64,000 nucleotides of DNA from CBDCOD01 sp965219665. GTDB lineage: Bacteria > Pseudomonadota > Gammaproteobacteria > CAKMZV01. The DNA lies in contig CBDCOD010000025.1 of assembly GCA_965219665.1 (NCBI GenBank), positions 124,001 through 188,000 on the forward strand, read 5' to 3'. The notes under the pieces were generated by a model. It did no database searches. It saw nothing but the letters and a program-made list of their open reading frames with translations, and was not told the origin of the DNA. A program made the translations under genes and the position numbers. Each line of letters opens with the position of its first letter. The stretch's first letter is position 1. This document shows, piece after piece, positions 1 to 9,379 of this stretch.

Positions 1-101
1 CTGATATGACCACCAACAATCGTTTTCAAGTTATCAAACCAACTGGCGTTGGCAAATGGCGTGATTAAGATGAATAGGCTAATGAGTATAAATTTTTTCA
101 T
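1..101 (-). CDS. Partial gene, N-terminus of an exported protein
   Basis: Only the first 33 codons lie in the window; the rest runs off the left edge. The reading frame starts with ATG at 101 and encodes MKKF followed by a hydrophobic stretch and an Ala-x-Ala-like site (residues about 5-21), a typical Sec signal peptide, then SWFDNLK. The mature part is too short to identify. It is divergent from the TRAP operon at 434. Confidence 0.6.
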   Translation of the reverse strand, partial: MKKFILISLFILITPFANASWFDNLKTIVGGHI

Positions 102-433
102 GCGCGTATTCTACTCAAATTACGGGAGATAGTAAAGTATTACTATAGCACTGCAAGACTAAATTAGAATTATCAATACAACAACCAAATTCAGAATCCA
201 GAAGCTGCCGTGACCAGGTGTGCTACGATTAGTAGCCCATGCTCATTGCCGTTATAAATGCCAGAGAGATGTATTAGGCATGTTCTGACAAGTCCAGGGA
301 AGTGAATGGTTTATAGGGTATTTGTACAAAACAAGGAAATCCGTACACTTTGTATATATAATCCAACACGATATTTAAATTCTGTGCGTTTTGCGAAACG
401 CTGTAATATATTGTTCAATCTGAGGTCATATCC
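102..433. promoter_or_regulatory. Divergent intergenic region upstream of TRAP operon
   Basis: No gene is visible in these 332 bases. A TATAAT hexamer lies at 357-362 without a convincing -35 box. A stem-loop GCGTTT-TGCG-AAACGC lies at 386-401, between that hexamer and the start codon at 434, and could be an operator or leader hairpin. A GAGG ribosome-binding site lies at about 422-425. The region probably carries promoters for both the partial gene at 1-101 and the TRAP operon. Confidence 0.4.
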
Positions 434-1435
434 ATGAAACTAAAAAACACATATTTGGGCATTATTGCTCTATTGTTTGCTTTTGAAGCAAGTGCAGCCA
501 CTATCTGGGATGTTTCTCTGTGGGGGAAACGGCGTGCCTTTACCGAGAATGTAGAAAAATTAGCTGAGTTGGTCAAGCAAAAAACCAATGGTGAATTTCT
601 ATTAAAAATTTCTTACGGTGGTTTGTCTAAGCCGAAAGAAAATTTAGATGGTATTGCAATTGGTGCCTTTCCGATGGCTCAATTTTGTTCATTCTACCAT
701 GCTAAGAAAAATCCGAGTATAACTGTCACAGAGCTGCCGTTTGCTAAAAATGTATCTCTAAAGCAGTTGAGCAAAATCACACAGAAGGTTTTAGAGCATC
801 CAACTGTTAAGAAGGATTTAGCCCGCTGGAATGCAACGCTACTCATGCCTACACCGTTGCCTCAGTATAATATTGTTTCTAAGAGCGAGGAGTTAAAAAA
901 TCTTTCTGATTTCAAAGGGTTGCGTATACGTGGACCAGGTGGCATTATGGGCGTGTTAGGAAAATTAGGTGCGGTTAAAACTGGCGTTCCATTTACTGAG
1001 GTACGTCAAGCCATGGATTCTGGTTTAATTGATGCAGCCTCTTTTGCACCGCACGCGCATTTGGCGACTAAGTCTTATCAGGCAGGAAAGTGGGCAACTA
1101 CTAATCTGAATTTGGGTACAGCCAACTGTCCTGTGGTGGTTAACACAGATGCGCTTAATGCGTTGAAACCAGCACATCGAAGAGCTTTATTAGACTCTGT
1201 AGATGAGGCTTTGGATTATTATGTCAATCATTATGAGTCTAAAACGACTGGAGCATACGAAAAAGCGATTGATAAATCTGGTGTTAAGCGCGTAACTTTC
1301 ACAAAACACCAAACAGAAGAGCTTGACAAATTGGCAGAATCTGTTCGTTCAGAGTGGGTTAAAAAATATGCCAAGTCATTTGACTCTCAAGCATTGTTTG
1401 ATTACACGGAAAAACTATTCCGCAGTGCGCAATAA
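434..1435 (+). CDS. TRAP transporter solute-binding protein (DctP family)
   Basis: Periplasmic receptor of a tripartite ATP-independent periplasmic importer, which uses an ion gradient to take up small carboxylates or sulfonates. The 333-residue product has a Sec signal peptide cleaved after about residue 21 (EASA/A). The family motif around the substrate-binding arginine is visible as LRIRGPGG at 163-170, followed by the usual GAVKTGVPFTEV segment. It is the first gene of a three-gene set with the small and large membrane subunits (1508 and 2063). The ligand cannot be read from the sequence. It is clearly distinct from the second TRAP receptor at 51723, which belongs to the TakP-like branch. 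Confidence 0.88.
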   Translation: MKLKNTYLGIIALLFAFEASAATIWDVSLWGKRRAFTENVEKLAELVKQKTNGEFLLKISYGGLSKPKENLDGIAIGAFPMAQFCSFYHAKKNPSITVTELPFAKNVSLKQLSKITQKVLEHPTVKKDLARWNATLLMPTPLPQYNIVSKSEELKNLSDFKGLRIRGPGGIMGVLGKLGAVKTGVPFTEVRQAMDSGLIDAASFAPHAHLATKSYQAGKWATTNLNLGTANCPVVVNTDALNALKPAHRRALLDSVDEALDYYVNHYESKTTGAYEKAIDKSGVKRVTFTKHQTEELDKLAESVRSEWVKKYAKSFDSQALFDYTEKLFRSAQ

Positions 1436-1507
1436 AACGCCAATTATTGGATAGTGTTATAAGTTCGCTATTGATCTGTTATATGAGGTAGTATCGAATT
1501 TTTTACA

Positions 1508-2056
1508 GTGAATAGTCTTGATAGATGGCTCTATGTGATAGAGCGTATGCTAGCGTTTGTTGGTGGTGCCACCATTTTTTTGTTGGTGCTATTAACTGGC
1601 GTAAATGTACTTGGACGTTGGCTTTTTAGTTTGCCAGTTGACGGCTATGTAGATTGGGTCGAGCAGGCAATGGCATTCATTGCTTTTCTCGGCCTGGCTT
1701 ATACGCAGCGCATGGATGGGCATATTCGTATGGACTTGGTTATCCGCCATTTTCGCCCAAGAGTACTCTGGTTTGCAGAGATTATCAGTACAACCTTGAT
1801 GCTGGTTATCAGTTTGATGATCACTTATGGTGCCAGCCTACACTTTTGGCGCGCTTATCAAATTGGCGATTCTTCTTTAGATATTGAACTGCCTACGTGG
1901 CCTGCTAAATTAGTGATCCCATTTGCATTGACGGTATTGTCCTTACGGCTTATACTGCAGTTAATTGATTTCTTTTGTGCGTGGAAAAATAATCGGGCTC
2001 CTACGCTAAAAGCCTCCGATTTTGACGCAATGACTGAGACAAAACATGTTGAGTAA
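1508..2056 (+). CDS. TRAP transporter small permease (DctQ family)
   Basis: Four-helix small membrane subunit (182 residues) that pairs with the large subunit at 2063. It shows four hydrophobic segments (about 15-38, 50-66, 89-110 and 130-150), the pattern usual for DctQ. The start is a GTG at 1508; no strong ribosome-binding site precedes it. An ATG at 1544 would cut into the first helix, so the GTG is preferred. It lies 72 bases after the receptor gene and 6 bases before the large subunit gene. Confidence 0.85.
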   Translation: MNSLDRWLYVIERMLAFVGGATIFLLVLLTGVNVLGRWLFSLPVDGYVDWVEQAMAFIAFLGLAYTQRMDGHIRMDLVIRHFRPRVLWFAEIISTTLMLVISLMITYGASLHFWRAYQIGDSSLDIELPTWPAKLVIPFALTVLSLRLILQLIDFFCAWKNNRAPTLKASDFDAMTETKHVE

Positions 2057-2062
2057 TGGTAT

Positions 2063-3469
2063 GTGTATATGGCACAGTGGTTGAGTAGTTTCAGTGCCTT
2101 AGAAATTGGCATAACCATTAGCTTGTTGTTGCTGGGATTTGTTATTGTTGGTATGCGGGTTGCCTTTGCCGCTGCTATTGCAGGATTTTTAGGTTTGCTA
2201 TGGATTTTTGCTGCGCGCGTAGGGTTTGAGAAAGGACTGCTAATAGCTATACAAACAGCAGGATTAGTTCCCCATTCTAAAACGGCATCCTTTGCACTAT
2301 CCTTAATCCCAATTTTCATTTTAATTGGCTTTCTTGCCTTTCATGCTGGGCTGACTAAAGCACTCTTTCACGCTGCTAAAAATTGGTTGGGGTCACTACC
2401 TGGTGGGATGGCGTTAGCAACGATATTTTCTACCGCTGGTTTTGCGGCAGTTTCTGGGGCATCAGTGGCTACCGCAGCGGTATTTGCACGTATTGCGCTG
2501 CCTGAAATGGTAAAGATGGGGTACAAAAAACATTTTGCTGCTGGTGTCGTAGCAGCTGGTGGTACCTTAGCCACTTTGATTCCACCATCAGCTATTTTAG
2601 TTATTTACGCTGTCATTGTTGAGCAGGATGTGGGGGCATTACTTATGGCAGGCTTTCTACCTGGACTATTCTCAGCCATACTGTATGGTGGGATGGTCAT
2701 CGGTATGGCGATGCTAAACCCTAGTTTAGGTCCACCAGCTGCCCCAGTTTCATGGAAAGAAAAATGGGCTTCCTTACCACCTACCTTCCCGATATTTGGT
2801 GTGGTCGGTGCTATTATGATTTGTATTTATGGGGGGGTAGGTACTCCCACAGAAGCTGGTTCATTAGGGGCGTTGATTATTTTTTCTACTGCGATGCTAT
2901 ACGGTTTGAAGTGGCATACTTTTAAGGATACGTTATTAGAAACGGCAAAGTTTACAGTGATGATTTTTACGATTATTTGGGGAGTGCTCATCTATGTTCG
3001 GTTTTTGGGTTTTGCAGGCTTGCCCGATGCGTTTGCTCAATGGATAGGCTCGTTAGAGCATAGCCCTTATATTACCTTGATTCTTATTCTGGCAGCATTT
3101 GCTATTTTAGGCATGTTTATGGACGCTATCGGTATGTTATTGCTCACATTACCTGTTGTATATCCTGCCGTCATAGTGCTTAATGGTGGAGAGGGTGTGA
3201 GCGCCGCTGAGTCAGCTTTTGGGGTATCTGAAGTGGGTTGTGCGGTTTGGTTTGGCATTTTAGCGGTGAAGATGGCGGAGTTGTGCTTAATTACACCGCC
3301 CATTGGGTTGAACTGCTTTGTGGTATCAGGCGTTAGTGGCTATAGTGTGCAGCAGGTATTTCGTGGTTGCGTTCCTTTTTTTGTTGTAGACGTGCTGACC
3401 ATTTTAGCGTTATTGTTTTTCCCACAAATCGTACTGTGGTTGCCGATGCAAATTGGTCTGGTGTACTAA
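2063..3469 (+). CDS. TRAP transporter large permease (DctM family)
   Basis: Large membrane subunit of about 468 residues with about 12 hydrophobic segments, the part that carries the substrate across the inner membrane. Typical DctM features are visible: the glycine/alanine-rich GASVATAAVFARIALPEM region near residues 130-150, GGTLATLIPPS (about 167-177), and the second hairpin TPTEAGSLGAL near 264. The GTG at 2063 is followed by an in-frame ATG at 2069; either may be used. It closes the first TRAP operon. Confidence 0.88.
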   Translation: MYMAQWLSSFSALEIGITISLLLLGFVIVGMRVAFAAAIAGFLGLLWIFAARVGFEKGLLIAIQTAGLVPHSKTASFALSLIPIFILIGFLAFHAGLTKALFHAAKNWLGSLPGGMALATIFSTAGFAAVSGASVATAAVFARIALPEMVKMGYKKHFAAGVVAAGGTLATLIPPSAILVIYAVIVEQDVGALLMAGFLPGLFSAILYGGMVIGMAMLNPSLGPPAAPVSWKEKWASLPPTFPIFGVVGAIMICIYGGVGTPTEAGSLGALIIFSTAMLYGLKWHTFKDTLLETAKFTVMIFTIIWGVLIYVRFLGFAGLPDAFAQWIGSLEHSPYITLILILAAFAILGMFMDAIGMLLLTLPVVYPAVIVLNGGEGVSAAESAFGVSEVGCAVWFGILAVKMAELCLITPPIGLNCFVVSGVSGYSVQQVFRGCVPFFVVDVLTILALLFFPQIVLWLPMQIGLVY

Positions 3470-3539
3470 GCATGTCCATTGCATAGTGATGCCACTGATG
3501 TTGAATAAAGCTTGGTGGGCAGTGATAGAATAGCGGCTT

Positions 3540-4247
3540 ATGCGTTTAGTTATCTTTTATGGTTTACAGGTGTTTTTGACTGTAGTGTTTGGCATAATCG
3601 CAGTTGTTATCATGCCGCTTTCTGTGCGTTTCCGACAGAAAGTGATGCGATACTGGACTGTTGCAATTTTATGGCTATTGCGTGTATTGTGTGGCTTAGA
3701 CTATCAGGTTAAGGGGTTAGAGCACATAGATAAAGATCAGCCTGTTGTGATAGTTTCTGCACATCAGTCTGCATGGGAAACATTGGCGTTGCAAGCACTA
3801 TTCCCACACGCCTCTTTTGTTCTCAAGCGAGAGTTGCTGTGGATTCCTTTTTTCGGTTTTGGTATGGCAGCGTGTAGTCCGATTGCTATTCGGCGTGAAT
3901 CACCGAAGGCAGCGCTTAAGCGTTTGCTTTCTATGGGTTTAGAGCGTATACATCAGGGAGGCATGGTGGTTATTTATCCAGAGGGTACGCGTAAGCCAGT
4001 ACATATGCCAGGAAAATTTAGTATTGGTGCTGCATTGTTAGCTCAGAAAGCACAAGTACCACTACTGCCTATTGCTCATAATTCAGGCCATTTTTGGCGG
4101 CGACAATCAATCTGGAAAAAGCCTGGTTGTATACAGATGGTGATTGGCGAACTCATATATCCTAAGGATTTTAATAATGATGCAAGGGCTATGAATATGG
4201 CTGCAGAAAAATGGGTGCATGATCAGGTACGCTTGCTTAATAATTAA
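3540..4247 (+). CDS. plsC: 1-acyl-sn-glycerol-3-phosphate acyltransferase (PlsC family)
   Basis: Membrane-associated acyltransferase that adds the second acyl chain in phosphatidic acid synthesis (235 residues, near family length). The N-terminus is hydrophobic. The catalytic HX4D box appears as HQSAWE at 75-80, with Glu in place of Asp; the EGTR substrate box lies at 148-151 and is preceded by the usual hydrophobic strand. An HX4E box occurs, as I recall, in some proteobacterial homologues, so I do not read it as an inactivating change. It is followed 10 bases later by the M48 protease gene. Confidence 0.85.
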   Translation: MRLVIFYGLQVFLTVVFGIIAVVIMPLSVRFRQKVMRYWTVAILWLLRVLCGLDYQVKGLEHIDKDQPVVIVSAHQSAWETLALQALFPHASFVLKRELLWIPFFGFGMAACSPIAIRRESPKAALKRLLSMGLERIHQGGMVVIYPEGTRKPVHMPGKFSIGAALLAQKAQVPLLPIAHNSGHFWRRQSIWKKPGCIQMVIGELIYPKDFNNDARAMNMAAEKWVHDQVRLLNN

Positions 4248-4257
4248 GGAAAAATAT

Positions 4258-5493
4258 ATGTTTCAGGCTGTTTTTGTTATCGCTTTATTGTCTCGGTTTG
4301 GCATATTATTTTACTTATCGTGGCGTCAAGAACGCTGTGTTATATCGCATAGAGATACGGTTCCACAAGATTTTGCGCAACAGTTGAGCTTAGAGCAACA
4401 TCAGAAGGCAGCCGACTATACAGTCGCTAAACAGCGTTTTACCCGATTAGCACTTGCAGTTGAGGCAGCTGTATTAACATTGTGGCTATTGGCAGGTGGA
4501 TTAGGATGGCTTGATGCTTGGGTGCAGCAGTTATTAGGTCATTTTGTATGGTGGCATGGTATTGTGGTTATCGGTGTGTTTTCTGTAATCAATAGTATAT
4601 TAGATTTGCCTATGACTTTGTATCAGACATTTGTCTTGGAAGAGCGTTTTGGCTTTAACAGAACGAGCGTGAAGACTTTTCTTACAGATATGTTAAAGGG
4701 GTTGCTATTGGGTACTGTGTTAGGTGGTGGCGTTCTCGGTGTGATTTTATGGCTTATGCACATTTTTGCTACGGGTTTATGGTGGCTATGGGTTTCTCTA
4801 TTCATCGTGCTGTTTCAGTTGACCATGGTAGTAGTCTATCCACGGTATTTAGCGCCTATTTTTAATACATTCACGGTTCTTGATGATACTACAGTTCGTG
4901 ATAAGGTGGAGAGTTTATTGCAACGCTGTGGTTTTTCTGCACAAGCAGTTTATGTTATGGATGGGTCTAAGCGGTCATCACATGGTAATGCGTACTTTAC
5001 TGGACTGGGAAAACATAAAAGGGTCGTGTTTTTTGACACATTGATGGAGCAGTTAACGCCTAATCAAATTGAAGCTGTATTGGCACACGAGTTAGGGCAT
5101 TATGCTTTAGGGCATATCCCCAAGTTATTGCTTGTTAATGCGCTCAAAATTGTGATAGGTTTGGGAGTGTTAGCTGTTCTGTTGGAAGCACCATGGTTTT
5201 TCAGTGAATTTGGGGTAGAAATGAGCCATCATATGGCTTTACTCCTATTTATGCTGGTTTTGCCTATTTTTACTGCTTTTCTTTCCCCCTTGTTTAACAT
5301 TCTTTCACGTAAACACGAATTTGAGGCAGATCGTTACGCTGCTGAGTATAGTGAGGCAGATGAGTTGATTAATGCATTGCTGGCTTTATATCGTGATAAT
5401 GCAGTGACGCTAACCCCTGATGTACTATATAGCGCGTGGCATGATTCTCATCCGCCAGCGGCGCAGCGTATTGCAGCATTAAGGGTGATATAG
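4258..5493 (+). CDS. M48 family membrane zinc metallopeptidase (Ste24/HtpX-like)
   Basis: Integral membrane protease of the Ste24 (CAAX prenyl protease-like) branch of family M48, 411 residues. The zinc motif HELGH lies at 277-281, with the third ligand in EFEADRYAAE nearer the C-terminus. Several hydrophobic segments precede and follow the catalytic motif. The start at 4258 is chosen because an AAGGA site lies 7 to 8 bases upstream; an in-frame start at 4219 would overlap plsC. In bacteria the group is linked to membrane protein quality control, but the substrate is unknown. Confidence 0.85.
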   Translation: MFQAVFVIALLSRFGILFYLSWRQERCVISHRDTVPQDFAQQLSLEQHQKAADYTVAKQRFTRLALAVEAAVLTLWLLAGGLGWLDAWVQQLLGHFVWWHGIVVIGVFSVINSILDLPMTLYQTFVLEERFGFNRTSVKTFLTDMLKGLLLGTVLGGGVLGVILWLMHIFATGLWWLWVSLFIVLFQLTMVVVYPRYLAPIFNTFTVLDDTTVRDKVESLLQRCGFSAQAVYVMDGSKRSSHGNAYFTGLGKHKRVVFFDTLMEQLTPNQIEAVLAHELGHYALGHIPKLLLVNALKIVIGLGVLAVLLEAPWFFSEFGVEMSHHMALLLFMLVLPIFTAFLSPLFNILSRKHEFEADRYAAEYSEADELINALLALYRDNAVTLTPDVLYSAWHDSHPPAAQRIAALRVI

Positions 5494-5499
5494 GTTGTT

Positions 5500-6966
5500 A
5501 TGCAGCAGACCATATTTTGGTATGACTTAGAAACTTTTGGCAGCAACCCAGAAACAGCGCGCATTGCACAAGTGGCTGCGCAGCGCACAACTATGGAGTT
5601 AGAGCCACTAGGTGATCCTATTAATATATTAGTTCGGCTATCCGATGACTGGCTAGCAGATCCCGTTTCTTGCGTTATACATGGCATATCGCCCCAGCAA
5701 GCACAAGCAGAAGGTGTGAGCGAGTTAGAGGCTTTACAGCGTTTACACAGTGAGTGGTTAAAGCCTGGAACAATTGTTGCAGGGTATAACAGTAGTCATT
5801 TTGATGACATTGTCGTGCGATTCAGCAATTACCGCAATCTCATGCCTCCATATACTATCGGTGCACATTGCAACAATATGCGTTTGGATTTGTTAAAAGT
5901 TGTGCGCTTAGTATATGGTACACGGCCTCAGGGCATTGAATGGCCAGCGAGTCAGGATGAGAATCAGGGGTATGTTTCTTTGAAGTTAGAGGAGTTGTCG
6001 CGGAATAATGGCATTGAACATAGCCATGCGCATGATGCACTGTCAGATGTGACTGCTTCTATCGGTTTAGCGCGGTTGATACAGGAAAAACATCCTAAAC
6101 TGTGGGATTATTGTATGGAAAATACGGCTGAACCAGTTATGCGAAATCGTATCGGTATAGAGTATAACGCAATACGGAATGCACAGCCACTATTGGTGTC
6201 TAGTGGTAATGCTAAAGCACATTGGAGGCGCTGTTTTTTAGTATTACCATTAGCTCTGCACTCTCAGCGAAATAAAGAGGTGATTGGGTGGCACTTGCGG
6301 CAGGATCCTTTTATATTAGATAATTTAAGCCTAGAGGATATCCATGAGCGACTATTTAGCAAGCAGTCTGGTTTAGAGAAAAAAGGGTTACAGCGGATTG
6401 AGGCGCCTACGATTAAACTCAATCAATCGCCAATGTTCATGCCCGCATGGTCAACCATAGAGCATCCAGGCATGGCGGATTGGCTTAGTGTGGATTTAGA
6501 GGCCGTTTACGCTTATATGGAGGCATGGGAAGAACATGGGCATAAATGGTTGCCCAAGTTACTGAGTGCGTTTGAGATTGGCGGAGATTTTCCAGAGCCA
6601 GAGGATGTTGATGAGCAACTGTATCAAGGTTTTATTCCTAATATAGATAGGCAGCTGGCAGATAGAGAGGTGCAGCAAGGTTTTTCAGAAAGCATGCCCG
6701 CTTTTCAAGATAAGCGCATGCAGAGAATTTGGGCAAGATGTCGTGCGCGTAATGCCTTTGAGGTTTTAAGTGAAAAGGAGCAAGCACAATGGAGTGTATT
6801 TGTGCGCAAGCAACTGCAGAGCAGGACAGATAAGCGGTTGCACTGGGATGACTTTGAATTGCATTGTGAGCAGGCTTTAGAGCGAAACGCTAGCGCAGCG
6901 GCTATGATTGCGCAATTACGGAATTATAAAGAGCAGCTGTCCCAGCGTTATGACATACGGACGTAG
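5500..6966 (+). CDS. sbcB: Exodeoxyribonuclease I
   Basis: 3'-5' exonuclease on single-stranded DNA, acting in mismatch repair and recombination. The 488-residue length fits SbcB. DEDDh active-site residues are recognisable: D9 and E11 (YDLETFG), D102/D103 (FDDIVVRF), H178 and D183 (HSHAHDALSDV). The C-terminal half matches the SH3-like and helical extension of exonuclease I. It starts 6 bases after the M48 gene, and its last 17 bases overlap the start of the lipoprotein gene at 6950, suggesting one transcript. Confidence 0.93.
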   Translation: MQQTIFWYDLETFGSNPETARIAQVAAQRTTMELEPLGDPINILVRLSDDWLADPVSCVIHGISPQQAQAEGVSELEALQRLHSEWLKPGTIVAGYNSSHFDDIVVRFSNYRNLMPPYTIGAHCNNMRLDLLKVVRLVYGTRPQGIEWPASQDENQGYVSLKLEELSRNNGIEHSHAHDALSDVTASIGLARLIQEKHPKLWDYCMENTAEPVMRNRIGIEYNAIRNAQPLLVSSGNAKAHWRRCFLVLPLALHSQRNKEVIGWHLRQDPFILDNLSLEDIHERLFSKQSGLEKKGLQRIEAPTIKLNQSPMFMPAWSTIEHPGMADWLSVDLEAVYAYMEAWEEHGHKWLPKLLSAFEIGGDFPEPEDVDEQLYQGFIPNIDRQLADREVQQGFSESMPAFQDKRMQRIWARCRARNAFEVLSEKEQAQWSVFVRKQLQSRTDKRLHWDDFELHCEQALERNASAAAMIAQLRNYKEQLSQRYDIRT

Positions 6967-9379
6967 AGCCGCACGGTTTTTAATTATTGGATTGTTTTTG
7001 TTGTGGCTGGTAGGCTGCTCCGTTTCACCCAATCAATCCGCTCTTTCTCCCAAGAGTCATGCTGTGCAAATTAGTGAAGATAAGGCTTTTTTGGGAGTTG
7101 GTCATCGTGTGGTGGATGTATCACATTTAACAGATGGTCGCATTAAAAAAGCATATCAAATTACAGTTGTTATCCCAGATTCAGCAGCATATAAAGCAGG
7201 TATTCAGCAAGGAGATTACATTTTATCCTTTGATGAAAATGTATTAGATGGCATCAGTTCTGCTAAGCAAAACACTGCGTTAAGGGCGTATTTGAGTGAT
7301 TACAAATCAGTAGGTGCTTCAATTGTGCTTTCATTGGCACGTTTAGAGTCAAAAATGAGAGCAGACGGTCAGTCTATTGAGAGCGATTTAGATGAACTAC
7401 AGAGTGTTGTGCACCATCCAGGAATCAATACAGAGCAGCTCATTCATGTTGAACACACAGTTAATTTTTTTGAAACCATCGCTGTTTTAGGGCAGCGTAG
7501 TACACGTCTATTGGAAGAATTACCCATACCAGAAACACTCCTATTCCATAATCAGATAGTAGAGGATTCGTGGGGAGAGTTGGCGTGGAAGGTGGCGCAG
7601 TATCGACAAGCAGCACATCCTTGGTATGATCTTAAACGGCGTTTTGCACAAGACGCATTGTGGCAAGGACAGAGCACTAACTGGTGTCGTCATGATGTGT
7701 TTCAGTATATGCGGTTACGTCCTAAGCATTTTGTACATACAGCGCATTTTATTGCGCAGGAGAGTTCCAAACAGTCGCTATTAGATTTAGGGCATGCTTG
7801 GCTTTTTGATGAGAAAATTCCTACAGAATTTGTGAGCTGGAATGCAGGCTCTATAGAGGAATTACTACAGTTGTTAGAGCATCAGCTGAATAAAGCAGAG
7901 CGACATCGAAAGCATGCTTTTGCTGCATTAAGTGGTGATGAGCAAATTGAGTTACTCCAATTAAGCCAGAAGGTACAGCAGCGTTTTATAGGTAGTTTCT
8001 ATATCAATCTTGGTAAGGGTAACGCACAGCAGATAGATGAGGAAAATATGCGGTTTTTTGAGTTGGTCAATCAGGTGAACGCCAGTGCATTATGGCAGGC
8101 AGCGCAGACTGTTGAGGCCTTTCAGAGTGCATCGCTTATGACAAGGGTACAGCAGTTGATAGAGGAGGATACTGTTTTTCCTATTGTGCGTGAAACATCA
8201 AATGGACGAATTATCATTAGCGGTACAGATAGTAACCAGCATAGGCAGTCAGCGGCAGTGCATATTGACTTGGGAGGAAATGACACCTATTACGGAGTGA
8301 ATCAAGCTCAGGGGCGTATTGCGGTGCTTATTGATATGGAGGGTGATGATACTTATGCTGCTACAAGTGCCTTTAGTCAAGGCGCAGCATTAATGGGCGT
8401 CTCGTTACTGGTGGACAAGCAAGGTGATGATACGTATATTGGGCGCGACTTTGCACAAGGTGCTGCATGGATAGGGGTCGGACAACTCATTGATGAGGCA
8501 GGTAATGATCGCTATCATATGATGCATTATGGGCAAGGAGTTGGCTTTTGGGGTATGAGTGTATTAGCTGACAAACAGGGTGATGACATCTATCAAGGTG
8601 CATTATATGCCCAAGGTGTGGGTGGTACTTGCGGGCTGGGCTTGTTGCGTGATTCAGCAGGGAATGACCGTTATCAAGCAGGGCAATCTAAACCGTCTTC
8701 CTATGGTGTTGAGGGACATTTTCAGGCTGCCTCGCAAGGTATAGGAATCGGCTTTAGAGGCTATGCGCGTGGTGGTATTGGGATGTTATTAGATGGTGCA
8801 GGAGACGATTATTATCAAGCAGATAATTTTAGTATGGGTGTTGGCTATTTTTTTGGTTTGGGTCTTATACATGATAAGCAGGGCAATGATATCTATAAGG
8901 CATCACGTTATGGCATTGGTGCATCGGCACATTCTGCTATCGGTGTGGTATTAGATGATGAAGGGGACGATGATTATAGCGGGGGGCATATTGCTTTAAT
9001 GGGAGCAGCATGGGACTTGGGTATGAGTTTGTTGCATGATAAGCAAGGCAATGATCGGTACGGCTATTTTCCCAATGGATTTAATATAGGCAGTGCTGCA
9101 CATAATGGTTTTTCATTACAAATAGATGAGCAGGGTAATGACCGGTACGTTATTGTGAACGAAGATCAGGTGCATAGGAACGACTACCATGGTGGCTGGA
9201 GTATGGGGTTTCGATTTGACGTAGGTGGAGAGGATGTATATGATTTCAAGGGAGCTAATAATCAGTTTCAGCAGTCTGGGAAATATGGATTTTCTATTGA
9301 TTGGCATAGTATGTTGCCGCGTGATAAATCACTTAAAGAATTGCTAAGCAGGATAGAAAGGAGTGCTTTAGATGATTGA
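6950..9379 (+). CDS. Large lipoprotein with PDZ-like domain and 12 GNDxY repeats
   Basis: I do not recognise a named family. The start at 6950 gives a lipoprotein signal with lipobox LVGC (Cys23). A PDZ-like segment follows (about 45-130; VVIPDSAAYKAGIQQGDYI). A helical middle section spans about 130-430. Residues about 441-765 contain twelve copies of a 26-27 residue unit centred on G-(N/D)-D-x-Y (GNDTY, GDDTY, GNDRY, GEDVY and so on), each preceded by a hydrophobic strand ending in LxDxxG. This regularity suggests a solenoid, possibly calcium-binding because of the Asp/Asn clusters, though the unit is longer than a classical RTX nonapeptide. The gene overlaps sbcB by 17 bases and trmL by 8 bases. 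The role is unknown; a lipid-anchored, periplasm- or surface-facing scaffold is my inference. Confidence 0.7.
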   Translation: MTYGRRAARFLIIGLFLLWLVGCSVSPNQSALSPKSHAVQISEDKAFLGVGHRVVDVSHLTDGRIKKAYQITVVIPDSAAYKAGIQQGDYILSFDENVLDGISSAKQNTALRAYLSDYKSVGASIVLSLARLESKMRADGQSIESDLDELQSVVHHPGINTEQLIHVEHTVNFFETIAVLGQRSTRLLEELPIPETLLFHNQIVEDSWGELAWKVAQYRQAAHPWYDLKRRFAQDALWQGQSTNWCRHDVFQYMRLRPKHFVHTAHFIAQESSKQSLLDLGHAWLFDEKIPTEFVSWNAGSIEELLQLLEHQLNKAERHRKHAFAALSGDEQIELLQLSQKVQQRFIGSFYINLGKGNAQQIDEENMRFFELVNQVNASALWQAAQTVEAFQSASLMTRVQQLIEEDTVFPIVRETSNGRIIISGTDSNQHRQSAAVHIDLGGNDTYYGVNQAQGRIAVLIDMEGDDTYAATSAFSQGAALMGVSLLVDKQGDDTYIGRDFAQGAAWIGVGQLIDEAGNDRYHMMHYGQGVGFWGMSVLADKQGDDIYQGALYAQGVGGTCGLGLLRDSAGNDRYQAGQSKPSSYGVEGHFQAASQGIGIGFRGYARGGIGMLLDGAGDDYYQADNFSMGVGYFFGLGLIHDKQGNDIYKASRYGIGASAHSAIGVVLDDEGDDDYSGGHIALMGAAWDLGMSLLHDKQGNDRYGYFPNGFNIGSAAHNGFSLQIDEQGNDRYVIVNEDQVHRNDYHGGWSMGFRFDVGGEDVYDFKGANNQFQQSGKYGFSIDWHSMLPRDKSLKELLSRIERSALDD

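Noticed and set aside
386..401. Palindrome upstream of the first TRAP operon as a defined regulator site
   Set aside because: A simple stem-loop without a known consensus and without an adjacent regulator gene; kept only as part of the intergenic description.
3775..3779. HX4E in the acyltransferase as an inactivating mutation
   Set aside because: All other motifs are intact, and Glu at this place occurs, as I recall, in related proteobacterial PlsC proteins.
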